From contig JBAIZL010000005.1 of NCBI GenBank assembly GCA_036971475.1, positions 169,183,886-169,247,885 on the forward strand: a stretch of 64,000 nucleotides of DNA, read 5' to 3'. A model generated the notes under the pieces. That model worked only from the letters and a program-made list of their open reading frames with translations, was not told the DNA's origin and did not search any database. Position numbers and translations under genes: made by a program. Source of the DNA: Prosapia bicincta (Eukaryota; Arthropoda; Insecta; Hemiptera; Cercopidae). The stretch's first letter is position 1; every line of letters begins with the position of its first letter. Positions 24,674 through 36,142 of the stretch are shown piece after piece.

Positions 24674-26050
24674 TTAATATTCATATTCTGGTTTGTGTAG
24701 TATATACTGAAGACTCATCAACATCCATGTTCAATATGTTAATATCAATCAAATGCCATGGTGAATGGTTTACACACATCCACGGCCAGACATATTGATG
24801 TCCGAGTCAGCAGTTGTTTCTTCCGGTTTTGTTACAGCGTCCAACCAATAGGTCGCCTTATTTTCGGCGTAAGCAGATTGTACGTACAGTAGCGTCAGTA
24901 GCCAGCCTACTGTACATTGTCCTTATTACGTATGTTTTTGGTGACTGTGTTATTCGTGTTATTTTTTGTTTGTATAGTGTTTTATCAACTCTTATAAGTG
25001 TGTCTTTGCTTGAAGTTATACGTTAGTAGTGTGTAGTGGATTTTTTATGTAGTAGGCTTATTGTAAAAATGTCAAGAAAAAACATCAGACTCCATACATT
25101 AAGTTTGGAAGAGAAAATTGATATTATTGAACTTAGTGAAAAATTGAATGTGAAACAGTTGTGTGAAAAATATAAATGCGGGAAAACACAGATTTATGGC
25201 ATTTTAAAAAACAAAGAACAAATAAAAAAAGATTGGTTGAAAGGCGAGAGACCGCTTCATTCTAAAATGAAAAAAAACATGCGCAAATATTGAAATTGAC
25301 AACATTTTATTTAAATGGTTTACACAAGCGCGAACCAAGAATCTTCCCATCTCAGGTTCAATATTACAAGAACAAGCTAAGTCAATTGCCGCTAAGCTAG
25401 GGAACACAACAATCAAAGCCTCGAATGGATGGTTAGAAAGTTTTAGATCCAGACATTCAATTTCTTTCAACCAAATTTGTGGTGAAGCAAAAGAAGTTAA
25501 CCAGGAAACAGTGATGATTGGAAGCACAAAGTTTGTGAATTAATAGCTGGTTATGAAGTCAAAAATATTGGAAACTGTGACGAGACAGGTTTGTTTTTTA
25601 CAGCTCTCCCAAATAAGACTTTAAATTTAAAGAATGAAAACTGTATTGGAGGTAAGCAGTCAAAAGAAAAGTTACAGTTTTAGTTTGTGGTTTTCCAGAT
25701 GGAAAATTAGAAAAACCTTTGGTAATTAGGAAATCATGGAAGCCCCGGTGTTTCAAAAATGTAGGCCAGTTACCAGTTGAATGGCATGCTAACAAGAAGG
25801 CGTGGATGACGTCAGCCATTATGGAAAACTGGCTTCGAAATTTGAATGATAAAATGAAGTGTGATAACAGGCATATTTTGCTATTTATGGACAATGCAAC
25901 GTGACATCCTCGTGAAGATTACTCTCACATCAAATTGGATCAGGGCGTTATTAAAAATCTTAAAGTCCACTATAGAAAACATGTTTTACAATCTCTTATT
26001 GCTAACATAAATTCATGCTCGTCAGTACAGGAACTTACCAGTAATATCAC

Positions 26051-26508
26051 TGTTACGTACTTTTCTTTAAATTAAAGATAATTTAAAAAGACAGTGTAAA
26101 TGCTTCAGAGAGGGACTCCTTATCGGCCAACCTTTGTCTCTTACAAGGTTCGGTACGGCCCCAGTTCCATTCCAATCGTCGGTTAAACGACATCTCTCCC
26201 GTCACTCTCGACGTGACGAAGTTTTGTGTGTTCTAAACGAGGCTCGTTTTAGACCATTTCTCTCTCTTTGTTTCTCCTGTCGTGTGGAGAAGGTACTCTT
26301 AACATTAATAGTGACATTTTATATATAAGTGATTTCTTTAAGTTCAACAGGAAATTGATAAGTGCGGGAAAGGGTGCACCCGAATAACTGTCCGAAAAGT
26401 GGTGGTACTTCGCCCAGTGAGGTATGTACAAAACGTCAATTTCATTTATTTAATTATTTAAGGTCCTTCGGAAATCAATGTTGCCGTTATATGGCAAAAT
26501 ATTTAACA
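26051..26508 (+). repeat. BEL/Pao 5' LTR
   Basis: 458 bp, TG...CA ends, TSD ATCAC immediately before it. It should contain the promoter and transcription start. Downstream from 26510 the sequence TGGTCCTACGGGCCGGAT is in the position of a tRNA primer-binding site; I could not name the tRNA. Confidence 0.95.
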
Positions 26509-27205
26509 TTTTTGGTCCTACGGGCCGGATCTTTTGAAAAGGTCCTATGTTAAAACATGTCCACAAGTGTGACGTACATATTTCCAACCGCACGCAATAT
26601 CTTGTCCTTGTTACAAGGCTTACCTCACTCAATTTCTTATCTCTCAGCTGTTCAAATACAGTAGATTATAACAAACCCTCTCTGAAAGCATATCTTTATA
26701 ATTAATTACGCTTGTCTATTTGTAAACAATTCGTATGATTCAATGTTTATGTTTCTCACTCATACTATGGTAATAGGCTAATATATTTATAAATATTTTC
26801 TGCTATTTAGTATGGTAAAAGAAGTCACCGATGATTTCACTGCTTGTAAATTGCAAATTTATATTTATTAAAGCTTATTGTTTTGAAGCAGATCATTCAG
26901 TTACATGCTGTCTAATGTAATTGTAATTATTTCTTTTTAAAATATTTACATTTTTTATAATTTGTATTGAACATTTTTCTTATTGCAATTATTTGAAGAT
27001 ATCTTGTTATAGTAATATTGAATAAGAGACATTTGTTTACTTCAACTGTTTACGTCCGTTCATAAGTTCATACATTCAATATTTACATTTCTTTGTGAGA
27101 AACTAGTTTATGCTTTCTCTATCGCTCTTGCTATTAGTATAGCCTATTTTGTTAGTGTATTTAAAGAGCCTTATTGTTATTGTAGATATAATTCAATTCT
27201 ACAAA
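26509..27205 (+). other. BEL/Pao 5' leader
   Basis: Untranslated leader between the 5' LTR and the first in-frame ATG of the polyprotein. It would include the primer-binding site and packaging signals. No coding content recognised. Confidence 0.7.
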
Positions 27206-30200
27206 ATGGCCAAATCACTAAGAGTAATCACTGCTAAGAAGGAAGCTCTATTTTCCCAGATCCAATCTATTTATGATCTAACGCAAAAGATTTCTGATAA
27301 AGCGATCATGCAGGAATTAATGATTCGAGCTCCCTCTGTCGCTAGCATTAAACAAGAATTTTTAGACACATTGGACTTATTCAATGAACTCTCGTTGGAA
27401 AAAGATAACGATTTTATTCCCAATTTCTCAACTTCGGCTGTGGTTAATGATCTTGTTTCTCGCATAAATTACACTGTTGCTTCAATAGAAGCGAAACAAG
27501 CTGCTAGGCAAAAAACCGAAGCTAGCTCTTCACTCTCGTCGCAAATCCCACTGCGACTTCCAAAATTGGAACTCAAACATTTCACGGGTGATCCATTTGA
27601 ATGGATTTCTTTCAAAAATCTCTTTGACTCTACCATACATAAAAATACATCTCTCAATGCTGTCACCAAACTACAGTATTTGCTCAGTGTACTCTCAGGT
27701 GAACCATTAACATTAATTAACTCTTTACCTATTTCGGAAGTTAATTATCAAGTCGCGTATGACCTTCTTATGGAGAGATATCATTCTCCAAGACGATTAA
27801 TGTCAATTCATCTCAATAGAATTCTCGACTTGCCGAATATCAATTACACTTCTAACCAAATGCGTAACTTTGTTACAAGTTACACAGAGAACACTCAAGC
27901 CTTGAAGGGGCTACAAATTGATATCACGAGTAACAATCCCTTATTGTCAGCGATGATTTTACGCAAGCTGGATTCTACTATACTGAAGAAGCTTGAACAA
28001 TCACGGGATAATACGTCGACTCTGGCAACACCTGCGGAAATTATCAACTTCCTCTCACAAAAATGTAGTGAACTTGAACACGCGACACTACATTCCTCTT
28101 CAACTCTCAACCCTAACTCATTACCTTCAAACTCGCCTCAAACTTCGAAGGGAAAACAGTTAATGTATAAGACTCAGGTTAACCGAAAGGGGACTTCGCT
28201 GGTGACTTGTAACTCTGTCAATGACACAGCGTCTGAAACAAAGCATCCTTTATGTTTTCTGTGTAAAGGAACAGACCATAAAATCTATTCCTGCCTTAAG
28301 TTTAAGGCCAAATCTCCGACAGAGCGTTTGAAGATCGCGAAGTCGTATAGTAGATGTATTTCATGTTTGGGCGCTCACAATGTGAAGTTTTGTAAATCCA
28401 AATCGACTTGTTTTCAATGTAAAAGGAAACATCACACTCTTCTCCATTTCGACAACGAGCACCTGCCTCAGCATACACCATTAAAGTCCTCTCTTTCCCA
28501 GGACCAAGGTGTAACAGAAGTTGTTCAGTCACCTATTAGTATGACTTCTCAGGCGACTAATCCTGCCTCTCAAAGTACAACTGTGCTCCTGGGCACACTT
28601 TTAGTAAAACTCTCCTCTCCTACCGGGACGACTTATGTTTTCCGGGCTCTGGTGGACTCAGGAAGCCAATCCTCATTTATTTCAGAGCAAGTAGCTCAAC
28701 TAATGTGTGTAACTCGAACGAGAAGTAATCACAACATTGTTGGACTTTCTCAAACTCTTACTCGCTCAAGGGGCATGACCTCTTTAGGCGTGCACACTCT
28801 CGATGGCACAGTAATAGCTGCCAAACATAATTTTCTCATTCTCGACAAAATTTGCGTCGATTTACCTCGTACTCACATTGACGTTAAAGTACTAAATAAG
28901 GTACAATCTTATACGCTTGCCGACCCTACTTTTCATTTGCCAAGTCGCATTGATATTATTCTGGGCGGCGCTCTTTTTCCTTTAATATTGACTCCAACTA
29001 CGCATTCTCTCGGCTCTAATATGCCGTGCCTGATAGGCACTCACTTTGGATTCATGGTTATGGGAGAAGCTCCATGTCTGCCTACCTGTGAAAGGGAATC
29101 TAGTGCTAGTATGTCCACCACATTATTCACTGTGAATGACTTGGAACTGCACAATTCTCTGCAAAAATTCTGGCAACATGAAGAAGTGCCCTTAACCTCA
29201 AAACTCTCACCACATGATCAAGCATGTGAAGCTCATTATGTCGCTACTCATACACGCGACAGTTCAGGTCGTTACTGTGTCCGACTTCCTTTCAAAGAAG
29301 ATAAACCTATTCTCGGAACTTCTCGCGGGAACGCGGAAGTACGATTAAAATCTCTCGAACAAAAGTTCAACTCTAAGCCTCGCTTCAAGCAACTTTATGC
29401 AGAATTCATGTCTGACTATTTGACTTCTGGACACATGATACTTGCCCAAAACACTCAGCTCAGTTCACCTCACTACTTTTTACCTCATCATGGGGTTCTA
29501 AAGGAATCCAGCACCACTACTCGCCTTCGAACAGTCTTTGATGCCAGTGCAAAAACATCCAACAGTTTCTCTCTCAACGACACCCTGTGGACAGGACAGA
29601 AAATGCAGACCAACATTTGTGATCTGTTACTCATGTTTCGCTATCATAATGTGGTTTTTACTTGCGATATATGTCAGATGTATCGTCAGATCAAAGTCCA
29701 CCCTGATGATCAACCTTATCAGCTGATCCTATGGAGGGACCATGTCGATCAACCTATTTCCACTTATCAATTGACCACAGTAACCTATGGACTTAGTTGT
29801 TCACCTTACCTGGCGATAAGAACTCTTCATCAGCTCGCCTCCGATGAAGGTGCTTCATTCCCTCAGGCTGCCGAAGTACTCCGCACACAAACGTTTGTCG
29901 ACGACATTATTGCGGGTGGTGATTCCATTGATGAAGCCTCTCATTTGAAAACTCAGCTCATTTCTCTTTTACTTCGAGGTGGCTTCGAATTGCGGAAATG
30001 GACTACTAACGCTTATCAACTATTACAGGATCTTCCAGACGAACACCTAGAGACACCCACGTTTCTTCAGGATACCGCACAACCTCATTATAATATTCTC
30101 GGACTTCATTGGTCATCCTCTTCGGACGCTTTTACTTATCATTTGAATTTTCCTCTAAACTCTAAAACTAAACACCAAGTGCTCAGCGTTATCGCTCAAA

Positions 30201-32449
30201 TTTATGACCCTTGTGGTTTCCTTTCGCCTGTTGTCATGTGGGCGAAATGTTTTATGCAGCTCCTCTGGACAAAAGGGTTAGACTGGGACCAATCCCTACC
30301 ACCTGAACTTCTAACTCAGTGGCAAACATTTGCAAAGACTTCTAATTGTTTAAAAAATATTGTAATTCCGCGGGCTTTACGCTTGAGTCACTCGTCTAAC
30401 ATTGAGTTACACGGTTTCTCAGATGCTTCTGAGAGTGGATACGCTGCTGTCATTTACTTAAGATGTCAGATTAGTGACAACTCGGTGGTAATTCGGCAGC
30501 TATTATCGAAGACTCGGGTAGCCCCACTGAAAAAACTCACTGTACCTCGCTTGGAGCTAAGTGCTGCTCATTTACTCGCTCAATTAGTGGCATATATTAT
30601 ATCTCTTTATAACAAAAAAATGGAATTTTCCTCAGTTTTTCTATGGTGCGATTCGTCAGTAACATTGACATGGATACAAACACCTCCTTATCGACTTAAA
30701 ACCTTTGTCGCCAATCGGGTAGCGCAGATTCAAGAATTATTGCCTTCTCATTATTGGAGGCACGTACCGAGTGAACACAATCCCGCTGACTGCGCGTCAC
30801 GTGGATTACTTCCTTCAGACCTACCTCAACATGAATTATGGTGGTACGGACCCTCTTGGTTACAACAGTCGCATGATAACTGGCCTATATCTCATTTTGA
30901 GCCTGCAAAACTCATTGACACAGGGGAATATAAACCTATTTCACCTATATCTCTTCTCTCCACTGTTCACTCAGAATGGGACTTGCTGCGGAAATATTCT
31001 AGCTTTAGTCGACTGCAGCGTGTAATGGCGTACTTGTTGCGTTTCATACACAACTCTCGTCACTTGGGAAGAACTGTTGGACCTCTCACTACGGGGGAGT
31101 TGAACTCAGCCAGAATCCGAATATTCAAATTACTTCAGGCATCCTCCTTCATCGAAGATTTAAAGGCATTAGGACACACCCCTCCTAACAGGGTATCTTC
31201 TAGGCTTCGACGATTAACACCATTTCTCGATAGCGATGGCGTCCTGCGAGTTGGTGGACGACTCGAAGCAGCACAGATTCGTTATGAGACACAACATCCG
31301 GTGATTTTGCCTAAGAAACACCCTGTGGTTGACTCCTTGATTGACCTATATCATCGGAAGTACCTTCATTCTGGAGTTCAACTCACTCAATCACTTCTCG
31401 CACAAGAGGTGTGGATATTGTGTGCTCGGAATGTAATCCGTGCACGCGTCTTCAAGTGTACTGTGTGCTTTAAGCACCGACCTAAAAATAAAAATCCTCT
31501 TATGGGAAACTTACCTCAACCTCGACTGACCCCTACTCGCCCATTTCTCAACACAGGCATTGATTATGGTGGTCCTTTCACTCTGAAAGTACATAATCTA
31601 CGCTCTATTCGAACCATCAAGGCATACATCTGTGTCTTTGTTTGCCTTGTCACCAAAGCTGTTCACATTGAGGTGGTCACTGATCTCTCGACGGACGCGT
31701 TCATCGCAGCATTGACTCGATTCGTGTCAAGACGAGGTCTTTGTCAACACGTCTATTCCGACTGCGGAACAAACTTTGTGGGAGCTGACAATGCTCTACG
31801 ATCTCTAATCAGGACCTCAGGACAAAATCTCGTTTGTGAATTTTCATTTCAACGTGGAGTTAATTTTCACTTCAATCCTCCTGCTGCACCTCATCAAGGA
31901 GGGCTATGGGAAAGCGCAATTAAAAGTGCTAAACATCACTTGCGTCGCGTCATAGGTGAACACGTTCTAACTCTCTCCGAATTCATGACTCTGACAACTC
32001 AAGTCGAGTCAATCCTCAACTCTCGACCACTCACACCTTTATCTAACGATCCTTCTGATCTCACTGCTCTGACCCCAGGACACTTTTTAATTGGAGCTCC
32101 ACTCGTCGCCGTACCCGAAAGAAATCTGGCTGAAGTCCCTACTAATCGACTTAAGCATTGGCACCTCGTCCATGCTTTTCACCAACGCATGTGGAAAAGG
32201 TGGCAGCTGGAATATCTTCACACTCTACAGCAGCGGACCAAATGGACGGAAACGACAGACAACCTTCGTGTGGGCGACCTAGTGCTAGTGCATCAACCTA
32301 CTCCGCCTCTCTCTTGGCCATTGGCAAGAGTGACACAAGTGTTCCCTGGCACAGACGGTGTGGTGCGAGTTGTTCAGCTCAAGACACAGCAAGGACTTAT
32401 AACTCGACCTTCTCATAAGGTTTTCCCCCTGCCCATTAGTGCAGAATAA
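27206..32449 (+). CDS. BEL/Pao Gag-Pol polyprotein, 1747 residues, intact
   Basis: The start is the ATG at 27206 (MAKSLRVITAKKEALF); the open frame extends 19 codons upstream without an ATG. Domains in order: Gag with LPKLELKHFTGDPFEW near residue 116 and YLLSVLSGEP; Cys-His clusters CFLCKGTDHKIYSC near 348 and CISCLGAH...CFQCKRKHH; aspartic protease with ALVDSGSQSSF near 481; reverse transcriptase with RTVFDASA and the catalytic FVDD near 897; RNase H with HGFSDASESGYAA near 1070; integrase zinc-binding HRKYLHSG...CTVCFKHRP near 1385-1420; and integrase core with GIDYGGPF, SDCGTNF and GLWESAIKSAKHH carrying the D, D and E. A C-terminal LVLVHQP...WPLARV segment closes it. No stop or frameshift, so all enzymatic steps for copying and insertion appear encoded. 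No envelope gene follows. Confidence 0.97.
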   Translation: MAKSLRVITAKKEALFSQIQSIYDLTQKISDKAIMQELMIRAPSVASIKQEFLDTLDLFNELSLEKDNDFIPNFSTSAVVNDLVSRINYTVASIEAKQAARQKTEASSSLSSQIPLRLPKLELKHFTGDPFEWISFKNLFDSTIHKNTSLNAVTKLQYLLSVLSGEPLTLINSLPISEVNYQVAYDLLMERYHSPRRLMSIHLNRILDLPNINYTSNQMRNFVTSYTENTQALKGLQIDITSNNPLLSAMILRKLDSTILKKLEQSRDNTSTLATPAEIINFLSQKCSELEHATLHSSSTLNPNSLPSNSPQTSKGKQLMYKTQVNRKGTSLVTCNSVNDTASETKHPLCFLCKGTDHKIYSCLKFKAKSPTERLKIAKSYSRCISCLGAHNVKFCKSKSTCFQCKRKHHTLLHFDNEHLPQHTPLKSSLSQDQGVTEVVQSPISMTSQATNPASQSTTVLLGTLLVKLSSPTGTTYVFRALVDSGSQSSFISEQVAQLMCVTRTRSNHNIVGLSQTLTRSRGMTSLGVHTLDGTVIAAKHNFLILDKICVDLPRTHIDVKVLNKVQSYTLADPTFHLPSRIDIILGGALFPLILTPTTHSLGSNMPCLIGTHFGFMVMGEAPCLPTCERESSASMSTTLFTVNDLELHNSLQKFWQHEEVPLTSKLSPHDQACEAHYVATHTRDSSGRYCVRLPFKEDKPILGTSRGNAEVRLKSLEQKFNSKPRFKQLYAEFMSDYLTSGHMILAQNTQLSSPHYFLPHHGVLKESSTTTRLRTVFDASAKTSNSFSLNDTLWTGQKMQTNICDLLLMFRYHNVVFTCDICQMYRQIKVHPDDQPYQLILWRDHVDQPISTYQLTTVTYGLSCSPYLAIRTLHQLASDEGASFPQAAEVLRTQTFVDDIIAGGDSIDEASHLKTQLISLLLRGGFELRKWTTNAYQLLQDLPDEHLETPTFLQDTAQPHYNILGLHWSSSSDAFTYHLNFPLNSKTKHQVLSVIAQIYDPCGFLSPVVMWAKCFMQLLWTKGLDWDQSLPPELLTQWQTFAKTSNCLKNIVIPRALRLSHSSNIELHGFSDASESGYAAVIYLRCQISDNSVVIRQLLSKTRVAPLKKLTVPRLELSAAHLLAQLVAYIISLYNKKMEFSSVFLWCDSSVTLTWIQTPPYRLKTFVANRVAQIQELLPSHYWRHVPSEHNPADCASRGLLPSDLPQHELWWYGPSWLQQSHDNWPISHFEPAKLIDTGEYKPISPISLLSTVHSEWDLLRKYSSFSRLQRVMAYLLRFIHNSRHLGRTVGPLTTGELNSARIRIFKLLQASSFIEDLKALGHTPPNRVSSRLRRLTPFLDSDGVLRVGGRLEAAQIRYETQHPVILPKKHPVVDSLIDLYHRKYLHSGVQLTQSLLAQEVWILCARNVIRARVFKCTVCFKHRPKNKNPLMGNLPQPRLTPTRPFLNTGIDYGGPFTLKVHNLRSIRTIKAYICVFVCLVTKAVHIEVVTDLSTDAFIAALTRFVSRRGLCQHVYSDCGTNFVGADNALRSLIRTSGQNLVCEFSFQRGVNFHFNPPAAPHQGGLWESAIKSAKHHLRRVIGEHVLTLSEFMTLTTQVESILNSRPLTPLSNDPSDLTALTPGHFLIGAPLVAVPERNLAEVPTNRLKHWHLVHAFHQRMWKRWQLEYLHTLQQRTKWTETTDNLRVGDLVLVHQPTPPLSWPLARVTQVFPGTDGVVRVVQLKTQQGLITRPSHKVFPLPISAE

Positions 32450-32626
32450 GCTTATTATTTTTCTCATGTTCCTAGAAAAGGAATTTTTATTTTATTTAGT
32501 GTACATTTGTTTTTTGTGAAGAACTTTCAGTTTGTTTATTGAAAATTATTGTTTCTTTTCTCTCATGCTGGGGTAGCTTATATTGTATTCTTCTTTGAAT
32601 CCTAGGAGGATTCAAGGCCCCCGGTA
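32450..32626 (+). other. BEL/Pao 3' leader with polypurine stretch
   Basis: Non-coding sequence between the polyprotein stop (TAA at 32447) and the 3' LTR. The purine-rich AGGAGGATTCAAGG just before TATGTT is the likely site of plus-strand priming. Confidence 0.6.
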
Positions 32627-33084
32627 TGTTACGTACTTTTCTTTAAATTAAAGATAATTTAAAAAGACAGTGTAAATGCTTCAGAGAGGGACTCCTTATC
32701 GGCCAACCTTTGTCTCTTACAAGGTTCGGTACGGCCCCAGTTCCATTCCAATCGTCGGTTAAACGACATCTCTCCCGTCACTCTCGACGTGACGAAGTTT
32801 TGTGTGTTCTAAACGAGGCTCGTTTTAGACCATTTCTCTCTCTTTGTTTCTCCTGTCGTGTGGAGAAGGTACTCTTAACATTAATAGTGACATTTTATAT
32901 ATAAGTGATTTCTTTAAGTTCAACAGGAAATTGATAAGTGCGGGAAAGGGTGCACCCGAATAACTGTCCGAAAAGTGGTGGTACTTCGCCCAGTGAGGTA
33001 TGTACAAAACGTCAATTTCATTTATTTAATTATTTAAGGTCCTCCGGAAATCAATGTTGCCGTTATATGGCAAAATATTTAACA
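32627..33084 (+). repeat. BEL/Pao 3' LTR
   Basis: 458 bp, identical to the 5' LTR except C instead of T at 33044. It is followed by the second ATCAC of the target duplication, after which the interrupted Tigger sequence resumes. Confidence 0.95.
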
Positions 33085-33575
33085 ATCACTGTTTTGGATG
33101 CTATAAGATGTTTATCGAGTTCCTATGAGAAAAATCAAAATCGCGTGTACAAAATACATTCAAAGAAGCTGGTTTTATTCTACAAGAAGAACTCAATATT
33201 GCTATTGAAACGAGGATTCAAGACATTATCTTGCAAACAGTGAAAGATTTGCTGACAGAAACAGGACACTCTTCTTTATCTGCTGAAGAATACGTAAGTT
33301 TTGACAATGAACTGGCAACAGAAGAAGGTCCAAAATCTCTGGACAAAATTATTGAAATGGAGGCTAATGAGATTATAGAAAGTGAAGAAGAAATTAAAGA
33401 CGGACCAATCAAAGAAAACAAAATAAAAACATTTGTCGAGGCTTTAATGAAAATTTGTGAGTTAGAAGATTTCGCGGTACGTATTAACAACCCGGAAATG
33501 CGTCACCATTTGTTACAACTAAAAACTATAAATGAAACACAAGCAAGTAAAACTAACCTTTTAAAACAAAAGTAA

Positions 33576-34130
33576 ATGCTAGATTTTTTCAAGCCTACTT
33601 GATTTTATTTTATTTTTAAGTAAGCCTACTATGTACAGTATTTAGCCTAAATACAGTAAGAGGAAAAATATAGTTTTTAATAAATTGCATCATTAATTCA
33701 TAAATTTTGTTGACAAGTGTATAAGTGTTTTAGTTTTATAGTTTTCTATTAAAAATGTTTTGTGGATAAAAGGATGCTGCATTAAACGGAAAGATTTTTA
33801 TTATGTAATGTAGGTTTTAACATTTTCTGTAGTGTGTGTAGTCAACACTACCTAGAAAACAAGGTTTGCGAGTTGTGATGTCACAGGGCACAGGCTACGG
33901 GCTGTCATTAGGCAATCAAGATAACCAATATTACTGTTGAATGACGTTTATTTAGACGTTAAAATGTGATAGCTTTCTTGTGATTTAAATACACTTGCTT
34001 TATATGTTGAAGTGTTATCTCTGTAGGAAATAAACAGTCAGTACTTAAGCGGAAATAAATAATTAAATTAAATACTGTATTAGAACAAATGTAGACACTA
34101 TGACAATTGTCCGTTATCTATGTGGTGGGT
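33576..34130. other. Sequence following the Tigger pseudogene
   Basis: AT-rich 3' flank, probably still part of the Tigger element at first. No terminal inverted repeat could be matched to the sequence before 25069. Confidence 0.4.
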
Positions 34131-34239
34131 ACACCGCCATACAGCTGATCATAAAAAAGCCCACACCATCCATTAATGCTAAAAAGCCATTGAAACATTC
34201 CTACATCACATTGAACAACAATACATTCTACAGAACAAC

Positions 34240-35150
34240 AATAATACTCAAAAAAAAATTTATTACCATAGATATGTAGATGACATTTTAATATTACACA
34301 ACGGCAACAAACAGCAAATCAAACAACTACAAAATTACTTTAATACCATATAACAAAACCTCATATTTACCCTTGAATTGGAAGAAAACAATAAAATAAA
34401 CTTTCTACAAATTACCATCACCAAACACAACCCCAGACACAATTTCAAAATATACAGAAAACCAACATCTAACCACCCCACACAACAAAACACCCTGCAT
34501 TTAATCATATGTTACACCGAGTAATCAATATACCTTGCTACAGAAAGACTACGACGAAGAACTCAGTACAATAAAATACATCGCTCAACAAAACGGCTAC
34601 CAACATACACTCATAGACTACATACTCAAGAAAATTAAACATAAACACCATCAAACGGCCACGCAGACAAATCACACACAAAACAACAAATACACACCTA
34701 CCACAAAAAAAAAACAAACACAAAATAGCCTCTACATTCAAAAATCTCCAGTACCAAATATCCTAAAAAACAACAAACACTTTAAGACAGCACATACAAC
34801 CTTTTCAAAAACAAACTGACAAATACAAACTATCAGGTATTTACAAATTAACATGTAATTATTGTCCTAGCTATTACTTCGGAAAAACTTGTAGCTCATT
34901 CTATACACTCTTTGAAGAACACATTACCCAAAGAAAGCAAATAAACCCAAAATCCAGCTACGCAAAACACCTAAAAAAACACATAACACACACACACGGA
35001 CATACATACTAATTTAAATGTTCTCCACACATTAAAACAAAGTAAAAAAAATAACAATTTTAGAAAAATATGAAATATACAAACACTACACAGCAGATAA
35101 AGAAAACATATTAAATGATCACACACATTTTGAAATCAACAGCCTTTTCC
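34240..35150 (+). pseudogene. Penelope-like element, RT and GIY-YIG remnant, first copy
   Basis: From about 34255 the plus strand encodes KFIYYHRYVDDILILHNGNK, which carries the YVDD catalytic motif of reverse transcriptase. Then come LIFTLELEENNKINFLQITI and IYRKPTS, the palm/thumb region typical of Penelope-like RTs (elsewhere NYLDITLYIYNNKIE). The thumb continues with LQKDYDEELSTIKYIAQQNG. Near 34820-34890 DKYKLSGIYKLTCNYCPSYY and FGKT give the GIY-YIG endonuclease. Stops and frameshifts mark it as dead. Confidence 0.85.
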
Positions 35151-36000
35151 ATTACATGACACACAACCAAATAACCCACCCAATCCACAGTCATAAATCC
35201 ATCCCGTTACAGGCTTTATACCTAACCGATGCCGCCAGTACAACTACCGATACTGTCATACAAAATACATCTAATCACCCCACACAACTCAAATACGCTG
35301 CATTTAATCATATTTTATACAGCCTAATCAATATACCTATGCTACAAAAAGACTACAACAAAGAACTCAATACAATAAAATACATCGCTCAACAAAACTG
35401 CTACCAACATACACTTATAGACAACATACTAAGGAAAATTAAACATAAACATCATCAAACAGTCACGCAGACAAACCACACAAAAAACAACAAATACATA
35501 TCTCTCAACTAACACAACAAAAACATACACAAAATAGCCTCCACATTCAAAAAACTCCATTACCAAATATGTTACAAAATAACAAACATTTTAAGACAGT
35601 ACATACAACCTTTTCAAAAACAAACAGATAAATACAAACTATCAGGTATTTACAAATTAACATATAACGATTGTCACATTTGCCAAAGAAATCAAACAAA
35701 CCCAAAATCCAGCTATGCAACACCTAACAAACACGCAACACTCACATACATACGAATTTAAATGTTCTCCACGTATTAAAACAAAGTACAATACTAACAA
35801 CTTTAGAAAAATACGAGATATACAAACACTATGCAACAGATAAAGAAAACATCAAATGATCACACACATTTTGAAGCAAACCTCCTTTTCCATTATATGA
35901 CACACAACCAAAATAACTCACCCCATCCTACAGTCATAGATCCATACCGTTACAGCCTTTCTGCCTAACACGATGTCGCCAGTAAAAAGTTAGCTTCTTA
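35151..36000 (+). pseudogene. Penelope-like element, 3' part, second tandem copy
   Basis: A second copy of the same 3' region follows in the same orientation. LQKDYNKELNTIKYIAQQNC and RKIKHKHHQTVTQTNHTKNN parallel the first copy closely. The GIY-YIG start LSGIYKLTYNDC appears near 35640-35675, but part of the endonuclease is deleted. Tandem, partly overlapping copies are a known habit of Penelope-like elements. Confidence 0.85.
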
Positions 36001-36142
36001 AAAGGAACAAATGTTTTGAAACGCGTCAGCAAGTAAGCCATTAAGTATTCACTTAGTTAAGTACATTTTAAATGTAGTTATGTCAATAAATGTTTCTAGA
36101 AAAACAGGATAAGTACTTTGGATGCTACATGCTATACATTAC

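Larger units (their letters stand above)
26051..33084 (+). mobile_element. Full-length BEL/Pao LTR retrotransposon (7034 bp)
   Basis: Two 458-bp LTRs (26051-26508 and 32627-33084) begin TGTTACGTAC and end TATTTAACA. By eye they differ at one position only (T at 26468, C at 33044). A 5-bp target duplication ATCAC lies at 26046-26050 and 33085-33089. One open reading frame for the whole polyprotein lies between them. There is no envelope-like frame. The near-identical LTRs and uninterrupted frame indicate a recent insertion that may still be active. It sits in sense with the decayed Tigger gene and antisense to GMPS. Confidence 0.97.
25069..33575 (+). pseudogene. Tigger/Jerky-type transposase gene split by the BEL/Pao insertion
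   Basis: ATG at 25069 opens MSRKNIRLHTLSLEEKIDII, then LNVKQLCEKYKCGKTQIYGI, a CENP-B type N-terminal helix-turn-helix. After a frameshift near 25290 come the second helix-turn-helix (QEQAKSIAAKLG, WLESFRSRHSISF), then NCDETGLFF with the first catalytic Asp, LVCGFPDGKLEKPLVI, and LLFMDNAT with the second Asp. LDQGVIKNLKVHYRK follows after an apparent deletion of about 30 codons. At 26050 the BEL element interrupts the frame. Coding resumes after 33089 with SSYEK and an acidic tail ending LLKQK at 33575. There are at least three frameshifts, one premature stop (TGA near 25902) and the insertion. TIRs were not identified. Confidence 0.85.

Noticed and set aside
27149..27205. Upstream extension of the BEL polyprotein frame
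   Set aside because: The open frame continues 19 codons upstream but has no ATG; the first ATG at 27206 begins the Gag-like sequence.
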